Assembly: GCA_027924585.1 (NCBI GenBank)
Contig: BSBM01000092.1
Coordinates: forward strand, 6,859,001 to 6,923,000
DNA length: 64,000 bases
Direction: 5' to 3'
Source of the DNA: Larix kaempferi
Taxonomy: Eukaryota; Streptophyta; Pinopsida; Pinales; Pinaceae
The position numbers and the translations under genes were made by a program. Positions 52,690 to 64,000 of this stretch are shown here, piece by piece. The notes under the pieces were generated by a model. It worked only from the letters and a program-made list of their open reading frames with translations. It made no database searches and had not been told where the DNA came from. The first letter of the stretch is position 1, and each line of letters opens with the position of its first letter.

Positions 52690-52985
52690 CATGCTTTCTG
52701 CATCCTCATCAAAGAGATGTAGCGATCCGTCCCTGCATCAGCACTCCAGCACCCAGGAAAATTAAGCAGCCAAGTGTATGATATGCTCAGCACATCAATT
52801 GTAGTTCGGAACTTCGAGAAGATATAACAAAGCAAGATGCTTTGGATGTCATAGAAATTATGAGAGAGTCTTTATGTGACAGGTTTGTAGATGATCATGG
52901 CCGCATCGATTTTGCATGCAGCGGTGGAATGCGCCCAGCAACTCGGAAGGACATTCCGCTCATAAATCATCAGAGAAGTTAAAAA
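52690..52985 (+). pseudogene. Fragment resembling the C-terminal part of MCM8
   Basis: The frame around 52817-52931 reads ELREDITKQDALDVIEIM and, after ten more residues, DDHGRIDFACSGGM, which resembles the plant MCM8 helicase (DALDVVEIMKESL...SGGM). Weaker similarity extends upstream through one stop (STP...YAQHINCSS, where MCM8 has TPITARQLESL...) and downstream to a decayed NKQSE. MCM8 acts in homologous recombination with MCM9. Only about 95 codons are visible, with stops, so this is a gene fragment, either a retrocopy or a piece picked up by a transposon. Recognition is from memory of the family. Confidence 0.45.
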
Positions 52986-55175
52986 ATGAATTGAATACTT
53001 GATCGATAAGGAATATTTGGAACCAGACAGTGAAAAACTATATAAATTAAGATATATAACCTGAACATTCATGAAGTCAGTCAGATAGGAGATGTGGAAT
53101 TCATCGTCAGAGACCCTGGGTGGTGGTATTCTATTAGATGAGGATTTTAAATGCATCAGGGAGCCACCACCGTATTCACAGTCAGTGGGCATTTGTTTAC
53201 AGAATATAAGTTCAAGAAGGCCCATTTTAGCAACCAATACCCAAAAATCTTCCCCCAACAGCTGTCACGAAAATTGCTTGCATTGTAAGCAGCTCAGACT
53301 CTAGTCTATCGCAGTGTCGGGGTATGAAACAAACATTACTGTTGTTCTATTTTTGCAGGTTTATGGAGATATTCCATCACTTGCGACAGGGAGAGGAACA
53401 GGTCACAAAGGCCATTTTCCCAACCAGAGAAAGCTTTGGTATTAATCTAGGAATCCCTAGAAGGAAAACCTCCTCACAACATCACGGTGTAAACAGTTTA
53501 GTCACCCACAGTCATTCTTTGTGGCCATTGATGGTGAAATTATTCACCAAACAACAGAACCAAGTGACCATGCACATGGGTGTTAGTTTCCAGAGAGCCA
53601 GTTGTCAGATGTTGGGGGAGAAAGCAGATCTACGGCCCAGATAAAGTCCGCATTTTCAACATGAACGGATAAATCCAATTTCAAAATTTGCAAACTTTTA
53701 GTAGGGGCAACACTTTTCAGTGGCTGGGATTTGGGCAAAGAGCAGATCTACAGATGCCAGGGAGTTCACGGATTTCACTTGCATGAGAAAATTACATTTT
53801 GAAATATGTGAAGTGTGATAAAGGTTGTAGCATTCAATGGTCCTAATCAAAGCATGGTCGAGATCAGCGGTTAAAGAATCAGTTCGCTAGCAGAGTTGGA
53901 GAGCTTTGACCCTTGTGTCGAAGAAGACCAGGAGTTTGCACAGGTGAGGATGCAGATGCAAAGGATTGCACTATTTTTTCCCCCAATTGGAAGCCCAGAC
54001 TAGGTTTGGCCCAATTCACACCTTCTTTATACTCTACCGATATTTGATGGAATTGTCAATCCTGGTAGCCATTCTGTGGATGAGCAAACATATGAGTTCC
54101 ATTGATGCTCTTTGAACTATGGAGTTCCATACGTGTTGGCTGTGTTTTAGCATGGGAATTTTCCTCAAGGATATTGCAATGCTGCTGCATAAGACTATTA
54201 GTCATTCTCCATTTACATTACAAACTTGTGTGTAAAGCTTCCTGCGATCTGCACTCGAAATCATTGAAGCTATTTTGGTGGACAGCGTGATCTCACTCTT
54301 TTCAATAATGCCTCTTTCCCTAATTTGGTGGTTACTGTGTCTTCCCAAAACCTAATTGCATAAAGTGTTAAAGTGATGTATATTTCTGCATTGAATCTTT
54401 CTAGTAGTTCATCACTACGTAAAGACAAGAGGTCTGCTCTTTGTATTATGCTCATTGTCTGCACTTTTGTTGGAGAGTGGAGTCTGGAATTTCAATAGTT
54501 ACTCCCTCTTGTTCATCATGGAGATTGTCAAATTACTCCAAAAGTGAAGCCGAGAAATCTACTCTTACATTCAAGAAGTTGAATATTTTATTTTTACAAG
54601 ATACTGAATCTTACACAATCAGGACTGACGTGAATGTGGTTGTTAAGGATAAGGCATTTGATGCAATTGCTGAGACTCTCAAGGGTTATCATATAGAAGC
54701 TACATTATTGAAAGTCATTGGTGGCATATTTGCTCTATAGCTTATTTGTCGTGATTGTCATCAGAAAAGTGAGAGAGAGGAACCATTTGCTGCAAATTAG
54801 TGTTGATGTTAAGAATAAGAAGAATTTAATTGAATCACTTAAATTATTTGTACAGGATTATGAGAAATATTGAGCAAGAGAATAGAAGTTTTGGCGACTG
54901 GGTTTGACAATTATAATGTTACAATGCCTTTGTTTATCTAAAGTTGATTTGACAAAGGGTTGCCTGCATCTTGAGATGATGAGCGAGTGTGATGGGGAGC
55001 AAAGGACCCTGATTGTTGTTTCTTTCATTTGGTAGAGTATTATGCATGGAGTAAGCTGTATTGGAGAAAACTCACTATGGCTTCGGAATACCACAACAGA
55101 TAGATGACTACCAGAAATCAACTCAATTCTCAAAACAATGCTATTATAAATGACAATGCTAAGATAATGGAGAAA
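52986..55175. other. Unassigned stretch with scattered short ORFs
   Basis: I recognise no gene. A pyrimidine tract and TTTTTGCAG at 53349-53359 resembles a splice acceptor and is followed by a short open frame (VYGDIPSLATGRGTGHKG); another open frame ends near 54740 (VKDKAFDAIAETLKGYH). These could be decayed exons or captured fragments. Confidence 0.3.
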
Positions 55176-55985
55176 TGTAACCAACCTCGATCCAAATGTT
55201 TGATGTAGATCCCTGTTGGAGCTTTCAATCCATGCACTTGAAATATGCAAATTAGTCTTGACAGCCAATATCCAACAAGTACATATAATATATAAATGGC
55301 ACTAACATTATCAATAACAATGGTCCATAATATCACAAGCAAATGTAACCCAATACATAATAAACAACATTCACAACATGATGGACGCGAATATGAGTAT
55401 TTCTATTAATGAACAAGAAGAAGTACAAAGTGATACGACCTCTTGCCGGCAACCAATCTGAACAAAGATCTAGATCAATCCACTTGTGCCTCCACCACTT
55501 CAATCCTCCATGAATGGCAAACTTGAAATAGATGGAAGTTTGGAAGGTGAACATAAATGGTTCACAAGTACAAGGATCAATGAGTGCAGACTCAAGATAG
55601 GGCAAAAATCCACTAGAGTTCTCTTGCTATTGTCTTCTTCCTCCCATCCATAAGCCATATGTGCTCAATATATAGTTCTCTTAAGGGTAGGTGAAAGGAC
55701 ACATTGAGGTGTTACTTGGGCAGATGGAGAGACAAAGGTCACCCAATGACCGCTTTTGGGGAGTAAAAAGTAATAAATAGTGGTTTTTACCATTTTACTT
55801 AATACCCGTGGGCTATAGTGATGCAACTCGCGGGTACGCATGGTAGAGTGATGCAAAATGCGGGTAGGAATAAAAATAGGGCAAACTAGTATCTCTGAAG
55901 GATATAAGTGGATCTGAGTCACTAAAATGGATCCTACAAGCCAAAGAATGCTAATGCTCATAGGGTGGAATATTACGATGTAAAA
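55176..55985 (-). repeat. Element C 3' LTR (left edge not resolved)
   Basis: The right edge is fixed at 55985 by the polypurine tract. The left edge is either at TGTAACC near 55176 or near 55345; neither can be confirmed because the other LTR is outside the window. The LTR contains CCCGTGGGC and CGCGGGTACGC words (55805-55870) that recur in the 5'UTR intron of the C PMD gene. Confidence 0.45.
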
Positions 55986-55998
55986 GATGCCCCCTAAT
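55986..55998 (-). promoter_or_regulatory. Element C polypurine tract
   Basis: Minus strand ATTAGGGGGCATC, matching A and D in sequence and position. Confidence 0.75.
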
Positions 55999-57144
55999 GT
56001 GTGAGGTCAGAGACTGAATGTGCTACGATGGCCAAAATACATTATAAAACTCAGAAGTGGAGTGATGGAGACACAAGTGGAAAGAATAGCTCACTCGTCA
56101 TAATACAATAGTATCTTTGAATACATGTCGGTATAGTACAACAATCTGATACAATGGCCATGAATAGGCAATATATAATAGATACATGTCATAAGCAATC
56201 ATAGCCATGATCCCTCTATAGTAAGATACGGTCTCCTGCTGAAAAGGAAACAACTGGTGCAAACTGGAGGTACAAACTGCTGATATCTCAGATGTAAAGT
56301 CAAAGTCATATGTAGCATACTGAATGCCACAATCGCCTGTGGTCTTCTACACAAGTCTTCAATGGTGCAAGTCCCATCAAGTGAATAAAGGAGTTGGGGT
56401 CTAACTTGATGAGACATCGTCTGATTGCCAGTCAATGATGTATATCATTAACAGACGCGAGATAACCCACCAATAATGAAAATGGGCATCAAGGCATAGA
56501 GCACAATCATTAGAGTGTGAATAAATGGGTTGAAGTCGAACACTAGGATGAATCCATCGATCAGGGGACATTGATGTATTCCCAACACTGTTGATGGCGA
56601 GAGAACCTGCCATTAATGACTGCAAGCCTCAAGGTACTCAAATGAACTGTAAGCCTCAAGTCCTGGAATAAATGGGTTGAAGTCGACGAAACGAGACTCG
56701 CTGGAAGGAGGGTATTAAGGCATCCCCCATCAACCAGCATGAGGTACCAGCAATGATGAAAGATTTGGAAGAGCTCAGGTGAAACGGACTGACTCAATAA
56801 GGATGGCCGATATGTAATAGTCAAGAGATCTGAGGAGTGGCTGACACTGGTTCAGGACTTCCTTTGAACAAGAGCACTAGCATATGGATAGACTAAGGCA
56901 GCATAGACTTGACATAAACTGTGCAATGCAAGAGGCATTACAAAGGGCTCCATAATGACTGGAAGCTTAACCAATCGGTTGAGAAAACTGAGAAACAAGT
57001 ACAGCTCCTAAGGTCCAACTATAGTCCCGACTCATAATGTATGGAGTGGAATGAATGCTCTGTTCAAAGGTGACACAACAACTGCCAACAAGAAATAGTG
57101 ATCATAATCCCGTCCAGCTTTTTGAAATATTTGATTTTTTTGGT
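55999..57144 (-). other. Element C 3' untranslated region
   Basis: No gene. Shares blocks with element D 28860-29475 and includes the sequence corresponding to the empty insertion site of element G (about 57040-57095). Confidence 0.6.
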
Positions 57145-57175
57145 CTTTTTCATATTTGGGAAAAGCTTGAAAAAG
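57145..57175. repeat. Hairpin module (element C)
   Basis: Arms CTTTTTCA (57145-57152) and TGAAAAAG (57168-57175), followed by AATAAAA. The G of the A/D motif has become A with the matching change in the other arm, so pairing is kept. Confidence 0.6.
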
Positions 57176-57935
57176 AATAAAATTGCTTATAGTACAACAA
57201 GTGAGGGAACGAGTGTCAAATAGCTAGCAAAGTAGTCCCAAGCAGTGGAACATACCTATGCTCAATGCAAGGAAGTGCGTGCAGGATGTGGACACTCAGG
57301 GGTATGTTCACTCAGGGTCAAAAGGTGATCAAATTGTGAAGGGAAAATATATAAGCTCTGCAGGGCTCGAAAGGGAAAAGTGTGCAAGCACCAGGCTAAC
57401 AACTGAGTAAGCGGGAGCCGGGGTAAGGCTCAAGTGGCAAGCAGGATGATGCAATGCAATCACAACATGATATAACTGAGGGGAGTCCTTAAGGGAGATG
57501 GCCAGCATAATACAAAGTAGAGTATGAGTCTTTATCGTAATGTCATGGCGTAACTACAAAGGACTCCCGATCCTAAGGACAAACAACAGCATGGGTACCA
57601 AAATGCATAAAGGTGTTTTAACTAGGGTACCCATGTTCAGACAAGCCCTACCGCCACATAATGACACTTCTAAAGTAGTGTGAAGGTTCCGTGTCGGTTA
57701 CAAAGCGGGGTTGCACCTAGGGTTTATGAAAATGGTAAATAGGTCAAGTGCATAATGCATGTGGAAATGGCTTCTAACCTATATGCCAGGTGTGAAACGT
57801 ACCTGTCGTAGGTGTAAAATGGTTTAGAACAACTTTTGCTGAAGAAATCTGATTAAAAAACACTAATCCATGACACGATATTAGTTCATAACGGCTCAAA
57901 ATGGCAAAAACTATAGAAAAGTGGGTCCAGAAAAT

Positions 57936-57943
57936 TATAAATA
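57936..57943 (+). promoter_or_regulatory. TATA box of the antisense PMD gene (element C)
   Basis: TATAAATA, identical to that of element A, about 135 bp before the 5'UTR intron donor. Confidence 0.6.
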
Positions 57944-58077
57944 GTAATAAAATTTTCCAAATTACAATTCATTTGCACTATTCACCAATTTGGAGTTATT
58001 TGGTAAGTTTTCACCTGAAATTTCAATCACCGATCCTAGGAGCTACAAGCGACTGTTCAGCGAACCGTCCGGAGCAG

Positions 58078-58342
58078 GTTGGTGGTTACTTCCATACCTT
58101 TTATTTTAATGTTTTTATTTCAGTTTTGGTCGGTGGGATTTTTTGTTTGGCCAAGATTTAGATGGCTTCGGCGCTACCCGCAGGCTATAACTATGTGGGT
58201 CACGGGTAGGGCATGAAATGTGCAGTAAAAAAATAGACTGATCGTGGGTACCCACCACTGTATACAAATTAGCCCGTGGGTACGGCCGTGAAGAAATTTT
58301 TAATCATGAAATTGACCAAAATTTACTTGTTTTGCACTCCAG
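58078..58342 (+). other. 5'UTR intron of the C PMD gene
   Basis: Donor GCAG|GTTGGT (58077/58078), acceptor TTGCACTCCAG (58342), ATG at 58344. It contains GC-rich near-palindromes (TGGGTACCCA, GCCCGTGGGTACGGCC) that recur in the C LTR, a parallel to the array in the A intron. Confidence 0.65.
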
Positions 58343-58343
58343 T

Positions 58344-59477
58344 ATGGTTCTAGAGTGGAGGGAAAGAGAGCATGACCAGGTTGATGAGGCCGTGTGCAAT
58401 GATTTGCAAGCACAACAAGCATTACAAGCATGTGAGTTGTATAAGTATTGGAGTATAGGGGGTTTAAGGGCCCAAAACCTATTATTCCATCATCTGATCA
58501 ACTACTGGGATGTGGATGCTCAACACTTCATCCTCAACAGGAAAACTCTGACACTGGAAGTAGAGAATATCTATTTCATTACCAGTTTGTCCCGTAGAGG
58601 GGAGGTGGCTAGTCTTCGGTCTCGGACCATGGGTGGTGGGATCACTGTGCAAGACTACATAGCGTGGTATTGTCCCGCCAACACACGAGCAGTGGGAAGC
58701 CAAGTGGCTATCAATGCCATAATGGATCTGAGTACAAAGATCATTTTGGCTACCCTAGTGTGGATCACGGGATCCAAAGCACTGCATCAGGCATCCAGAC
58801 CGGTGATGTTCTACACATCACAATGCATGCAACCTACTATATTCGACTGGTGTACTACTTTACTGGTGTCTATGAAGACACAACTGACGGAATGCAAAGA
58901 GGGGAAGGCCAAAAAATTTGGGTATGGTAGCATCCTATGCAGCTTCTTCCTTGAGAGGGTTCCGGGGCTTAGCTCAAGGGTGGATGTCCCTCCTCATAGC
59001 CTCTGTGATCCATCCCTGACCTGGTGGGCTGAGATATTGACACGACAAGGTGGTGGCCATCTGGCATCACTATATACTGAGGAGTTCTTCCATTGGTGGA
59101 ACCGGCAGGTGATAGCTATAGAGGACTATCCCTATGCGGGGATAGACTTCAAACAAGACCGTGACATGCTGCTTCCACTAGGCGCAGCTTTCAGAGACAT
59201 CAGTGAGTACTCTTTTGGCTTTGTGTTTATCAAATTTTTATGGATTTTTTTATTATAGTTGAAATGCAAAAAATATTTTTGGTGGTAGTATCATGTGCTA
59301 ATGGGTGACTGTTTGCTCGTAGACAAAGGCCCGGTGAGACCCAAGGGATTCCCAAGACATGGTTGTTGGGGTAGAGATGAGGTGGAAGCAGATGCTGCAA
59401 CAGGGTGCACATTCCAGACGTTGCGGTGCAACATATCATGGATGGTTGCTCGAGTACCACAGATAGAGGTAGCCTGA
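58344..59477 (+). pseudogene. PMD-like antisense gene of element C, last exon broken
   Basis: Exon 1 (58344-59202) is fully open for 286 codons: YKYWSIGGLRAQN, INYWDVDAQHFIL, VENIYFITSLSRRGEV, FFLERVPG and AIEDYPYAGIDF match the element A protein in order. The intron (59203-59322, GTGAGT...CGTAG) is phase 1 at the same place as in A. Exon 2 starts KGPVRP but meets TGA at 59475-59477; similarity continues through three further stops to about 59618 (GEWVRLL). The open part would give 337 residues lacking most of the C-terminal domain. The start ATG was chosen as the first after the acceptor. Confidence 0.8.
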
Positions 59478-59859
59478 CTACCTGAGGCCATGCAGCGCTA
59501 GGTAGTGGGTGTTCCTGGTGAGTGGGTGCGGTTACTCTAGCGGATGGCCAATGCAGTATAGTACTTCTACGAGACACATCTCGTCGAGGTGACAGCTAGA
59601 CCTCCTCAGAGGGAATAGATATCCCAGGGTCTCATTTTGTATCGATATGTATATTTTTGAGGGCTACGGGCTCCAGTTTGTATGACACTACCATTTTTGG
59701 ACATATTTATATATATATATATACAACTTTGGTTCTCGGTTCTACTACACGTGTGTATGTACAAATGAATGAATGTCTTTGTATTTATGTGCTTCATGAT
59801 GAATGTGACAAATGCCAATCTAATACATAATTAGCGTATGCATCAGATATATAATTAAG

Positions 59860-60222
59860 ACTTCTTGGAATATGAATATATGTAATTGAAACAAAATGTC
59901 TCTCCAAGAGTCGTACCTTAAGGAATATCCGTAGTAATGTAGGGTCTCATACACGATACTGCCCATTCAGCTGAGACACAACTAGTTGTGAATCCAGGTG
60001 GACTTCTAAAGACTGGATGTCATGTGAAATAGCATCCCGAAGCAGCTCAATAACGGCACTATACTTAGCCACATTATTTGATGTAGGACCGAGACAAGCA
60101 CCTCCTGAGGACACAACTAGGTGGTCAGATGAGAAGATAATCTAGACAGCAGAAGCAAGCTGTTGTGTATGTCGGCTAGCACCATCCTCAAAACCTAAGA
60201 ATGTAGGAGATCCCGTTGACAT
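59860..60222 (-). pseudogene. Archaeal-type RNase H of element C, broken
   Basis: It starts MSTGSPTFLGFEDGAS and continues through SGGACLGPTSNN and VHLDSQLVVSQLN. At least two in-frame stops are present. Catalytic Asp in EDGAS and HLDSQ are kept; the AEYDA glutamate region reads AKYSA, so the Glu is lost. Same position after integrase as in A and D. Confidence 0.8.
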
Positions 60223-60341
60223 CTATCAATCAAACAGAGGCTAATCAACAGACCCAATAACCAAAAAGGGCAAGCTAAACTATGTACAGAAAAACTATAC
60301 AATAGTGTATAAAACTATCAGCCTGAACCAGAGGTTCAAGC

Positions 60342-63295
60342 TTAATACTGCTTGAGGTAGAGCCCATTTCTAGGCTCCTTCAAGACAACTCCCTCATAGT
60401 CTTCTAAATCATAAGCTCCTTTTTCGAGGACATGCCACACAATGTAAGGATAGTGCCACATGGGATTGAACTTGCCTGCCCCCAGGGGTTCTTTAGCTTG
60501 GTCATACAAAAGGACCAAGTCACCTTCAGCATATTGCCCGGGATAGACAGACCTATCATATTGAACCTTGACATGATGCTTGTTAACATCAATAGCCATA
60601 GTGGCATATCGATGGTGCTCATCAAGTTGCTCGAGGTGTACTAAACGTTGCTCAATATCTGTCGTATCAGGGAGGATCTCTATGGCTATCTTGAGTGAAG
60701 GAATTTCGCATTCAATCGGTAGAAGTGACTCCATGCCATGAACTAACTGGAATGGTGAGAACCCAGTGGTAGTCTTAACTGTGGTTCGATATGCCCACAA
60801 AGCAGGATATAACATGATATGCCAATTGGTCTTGATTTGTTGGATGGTACATTGGAGAATGGTCTTTAAAGACTTATTTACTGCTTCAACCTGGCCATTC
60901 GTTTGAGGATAGTAGGAAGAGGAGTGTTCCTGATGAAACCCAAGCTTGAGAGACAAATCCTCCATCATCTTTTTTTGAAAGTGACTGCCATGGTCAGTGA
61001 AAATCTCCTTTGGGATACCGAACCGAGTGATAATCTGGTTGAACATGAAGTGGGCTGCAGTAGCACTGTTGGCTTTTACAGTAGGCATGGCCTCATCCCA
61101 CTTGGAAAAATAATCCATGGCCACGATAATATGGTGATGCCCCCCAGCCGAAGCTGGTTTGCAATCCATGAAATCTACCCCCCACTTAGTGAAGGGATTG
61201 ACAGTGATGACCGGATAGAGGGGCGTTGGATGCGAGTGTATGTTCTAAGAAAACACCTGGCAAGGGTGACATCTCTTCACAGCATTAATACAATCTTTAA
61301 AGATAGTAGGCCAAAAATAACCAGCTCGCATGATATGCTGGGCTGTAGCAAGCCCGGATAAGTGAATGCCACACACCCCCACATGGCAATCATTAAGTAC
61401 TCGTTCCACTTCTTTGTGAGTCAAGCAACGATGGAGAATGGAATCCTTTCCTTGGCGATACAAAGTGTCACTCACGATAGTATAATCTTTAGCATGATGT
61501 CTCACATTCTGTCACTCATCTCATGAATAATGCGGAGGAAACTTCAAAGTTTGGAGATATACAATGACATCCCCATACCAAGGGTCCTCAGACGAGATAA
61601 GAAATAAGTGGTCATCCACAAAGGAATCTTCATGAATGAAATCCTCATCAAGTCGTGGAAGGTCCGACATAAGCTCAGCGAACACCAATGATTTCACCGA
61701 TTTTGTTGAGGCAAAATCAAGATCAAATTCCTGAAGGATTACAATCCATTTATTATACTTACCCCCGATAAGGCGTTGTGATAACATGAACTGAAATGGA
61801 TTGATGTGAGCTACAATGGTGGTTGTTCGAAGCAAAATGTAATGTCATAACCGCTGGACTACATGGACAGTCACAAGTGCTAGCTTTTCTACATGGGTGT
61901 ACCTTAGCTCAGCGTCTACTAAATTTTGATTGAGATAATAGATAACATGCTCGACGAGTGCATCATCTACCTGAACCAAGACCATGCCAATAGTCTCTTG
62001 AGACGCGGCCACATAAAGAATGAAATCTCATGTAAAGTCCGATGGACTAAGCATAGGGGCCAATACCAAATCTTTCTTAAGGGCATCGAAAGACTACTGG
62101 GCTCGCTCATCCCAGATAAAAGGTGTGTCTTTCTTCAATAGGCTTGTGAAACCTTTGGTAATACTAGAGCATAGTTAGCTATAAACCGATGCAGAAAAGT
62201 AGCTCTCCCTTGGAGGCTCTGAAGTTGTAACAAATTACGCGGAGGAGGCAACTAAAGTATTGCCTCAACTTTGAGAGGATCGACTCTAATACCCTCTCTC
62301 GAAACTATGAATCCTAGAAGGCGACCAGTCCTAACAGTGAAGATGCATTTGTTTGGATTCAATTGAATTTTGTAGTGGATACATCGTTCAAGAATCATAC
62401 GGAGGTGCTTTGGGTGGTCCACTCTCTTGCGAGAATGGCCAGTAAGATCATCCAAGAAAACTTCCATAATCATCTTAAGATCGTGAAAGGCGTAGGTCAT
62501 GGCTCGCTGAAAAGTAGCTCCGGCGTTTTTAAGGCAGAAGGGCATTTTCCGATATGCAAATGTTCCCCATGGACAAATAAATGTTGTCTTATGTTGGTCT
62601 GTGAGTTTGATTTGAATTTGATTATAACCTAAGAAGTCGTCCATGAATGAAAAAATCTCACTCTCCGCACAAGCATCCAATATTTGATCAATGAATGGCA
62701 TGGGGAAGTTGTCTTTCAGACATGCACGGTTCAAATCTCTAAAATAAGTGCATACACGGATCGTTTCCTGCATCTTATCCACAAGAACGGGGTTTGACAC
62801 CCATTCGGTAAGGGGAACGGGGTAGATGAAACCAACTTTGAGCAGTTTCTCCACCTCTGCCTTAATAGCAGCTGCCTTCCTAGGGTTCACAACACGTAAG
62901 CGTTGTCGAACCGGTTTAGCATCAGGATACGTTCTAATCTCGTGTTCAACAATGCGGGGGTCTATTCCTGGCATCTCCTCGTATGACCAGGCGAAAGCTT
63001 CCCGGAGTTCTGTAAACAAGTCAGTGTAAATAGTGATCTCCTCATGAGTGCAATCGGCACTGACGTAAACATTCTCCATATTTCTAGGAGTGCGAGAGAT
63101 GTTGATCGAAGTGGTTGGAGAAATATTGGCCATATTCCCCTCCGCAAAAACATCATGCGACTCCAAAAGAGCCACAGGGTGACCAACCATCTCTGCTAGA
63201 GTCATCCTAAACTCCTCTTTCTCAATGAGCTCAAGGTTGGGAAGGAAATAAGAGCAATGGTGCATATCTTCCCAAGGCCTCTCACTACCACACAT
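60342..63295 (-). pseudogene. Pol of element C: RT, RNase H, integrase, broken
   Basis: RT (63295-62252) shows EMPGIDPRIVEHEI, VCTYFRDLN (normally Asp), FMDDFLGYNQ, FLDDLTGHSRK and the thumb, then a stop. RNase H parts follow (61835-61521), the integrase zinc finger (61505-61245, H...C...CHPC) and the integrase core to the end (61169-60342, DYFSKW, TDHGSHF, GQVEA, EPRNGLYLKQY). These pieces are in order but separated by stops and frameshifts. The pre-RT sequence AFAWSYEEMPG shows what element A has lost: there, palindrome repeats join directly to the same block. Confidence 0.88.
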
Positions 63296-64000
63296 GGCCT
63301 AAAGGATAGCTTCATCAGATGGTAAAGTATCATCAAGGCAATCATGGGAACAAGATGAGTTGGCTGCCCAAACTGGCAACGTAACGGGATCTTCTTCAAC
63401 TGTCTAGGAAGAAGGGAGATCCGAATCTGTAGTGGTTTGTTGGATATGATCGTAAGAGAGCTCCGCTACAGATAAAGGCATAGACATCCCGACATGTGCA
63501 ATGTCTCCAGACATGGAATTCGTGGATGGTAAAAAAGTCCACGGATCATCTAAATAGGAGGTCCGGAATAACATATTATTTGAAGGAGGAGACGCATTGT
63601 CGGTAATGGTTCCAATAAAATTCACAGGTGTAGAATGGTTAAAAGTTCCCATCAATGAAGGGTACATTCCAACACCTATGTTCCCAGTTGCTTGCTGAGA
63701 ATTAGAAACTTACGGGACTACAGATCCCATGGATGCTGCGGAAGGAGTACCAACAAAATCTAGCTAATCGATCGTCACAATATTTCCTTCATGGGGAAAG
63801 CAAATAACTCTAAATACAATAGACGCAGCAGCCTTCATAGCATACATCTAGTCCCAACCCAGTAAAAGGTTGTAGTCGATGGGCGCATCAACCACTTCGA
63901 CCTCAATAGGCACAGACTTACCTCCCAAGGAGACAACAAGGGAAGGGATAATTCCATGCGGCGTAAAAGATCTACCATCGAATGCAATGGGTGTAGTTCT
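63296..64000 (-). pseudogene. Protease region of element C and linker, 5' end outside window
   Basis: On the minus strand from the right edge to about 63750 the frame reads FDGRSFTPHGII, KSVPIEVEVVDAPIDYNLLLGWD, the flap and C-terminal part of a retropepsin; the DSG active site would be just outside the window. Several stops follow in the linker toward RT. Confidence 0.65.

Larger units (their letters stand above)
55176..64000 (-). mobile_element. Element C: decayed Tat-like element, 5' end outside window
   Basis: Same order as A and D on the minus strand: protease (right edge), RT, RNase H, integrase, separate archaeal-type RNase H, antisense PMD gene, one hairpin module, 3' untranslated region, polypurine tract, 3' LTR. 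Unlike A, it still has the protease part. Many stops in pol. The left limit is that of the LTR and is uncertain. Confidence 0.85.

Noticed and set aside
52895-53062. A frame reading ECAQQLGRTF and IEYLIDKEYLEPDSEK resembles the neddylation tail of a CUL1-type cullin
   Set aside because: It overlaps the MCM8-like frame in another phase and has two stops in the core; both cannot be ancestral over the same bases, and the MCM8 match is longer at the start. A database search would decide.

Overview
The window is nuclear DNA from a plant with a large, retrotransposon-rich genome. Evidence for this is Ty1/copia and Ty3/gypsy elements with plant-type primer-binding sites (tRNA-iMet, tRNA-Asp), an L1-type LINE with a DUF4283-like ORF1, plant mobile domain (PMD) genes, and GT-AG introns. 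I cannot name the species. I recognise no intact host single-copy gene; the only host-derived trace is a decayed piece resembling the C-terminus of MCM8.

Layout. 1-4643: a Ty1/copia element on the minus strand, running off the left edge. About 5150-7760: a decayed Ty3/gypsy pol (minus). 8410-18139: element A, a complete Tat-like Ty3/gypsy insertion with identical 724-bp LTRs and target duplication GTAAT. It has no gag or protease. 18400-23180: a decayed LINE (plus). 24125-26803: a possible solo LTR. 27107-49290: element D, a decayed relative of A, split by element G. 29476-45828: element G, a young 16.35-kb Ty3/gypsy insertion (TSD GTATG) whose 5,050-bp LTRs each contain a large ORF. 49296-50726: the LTR of a plus-strand element (F) inserted in the integrase of D. 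About 50750-55340: mostly unassigned, with the MCM8-like fragment. From before 55985 to the right edge: element C, a third relative of A, decayed.

Two systems stand out. (1) Elements A, D and C each carry, between pol and the 3' LTR, a gene on the strand opposite to pol. It encodes a PMD-like protein and has its own TATA box, a 5'UTR intron and an internal phase-1 intron at the same place. It is preceded by hairpin modules built on CCTTTTTCG/CGAAAAAGG, and the 5'UTR intron holds element-specific palindromes. It reads as a spliced antisense cargo gene, intact in A and broken in D and C. (2) Element G carries a 1068-aa unrecognised ORF wholly inside its LTR, downstream of an LTR TATA box. The ORF is intact in the 3' LTR and stopped by one GAA-to-TAA change in the 5' LTR. 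G also has an extra archaeal-type RNase H between protease and reverse transcriptase, whereas the A/D/C family has this domain as a separate ORF after integrase. Extra ORFs in sense upstream of gag and in antisense downstream of pol have been described for Tat/Ogre/Retand elements, so the antisense PMD class may be partly known; the LTR-resident ORF and the palindrome arrays look less usual.

All alignments were done by eye. Family names rest on motif recognition, not on searches.
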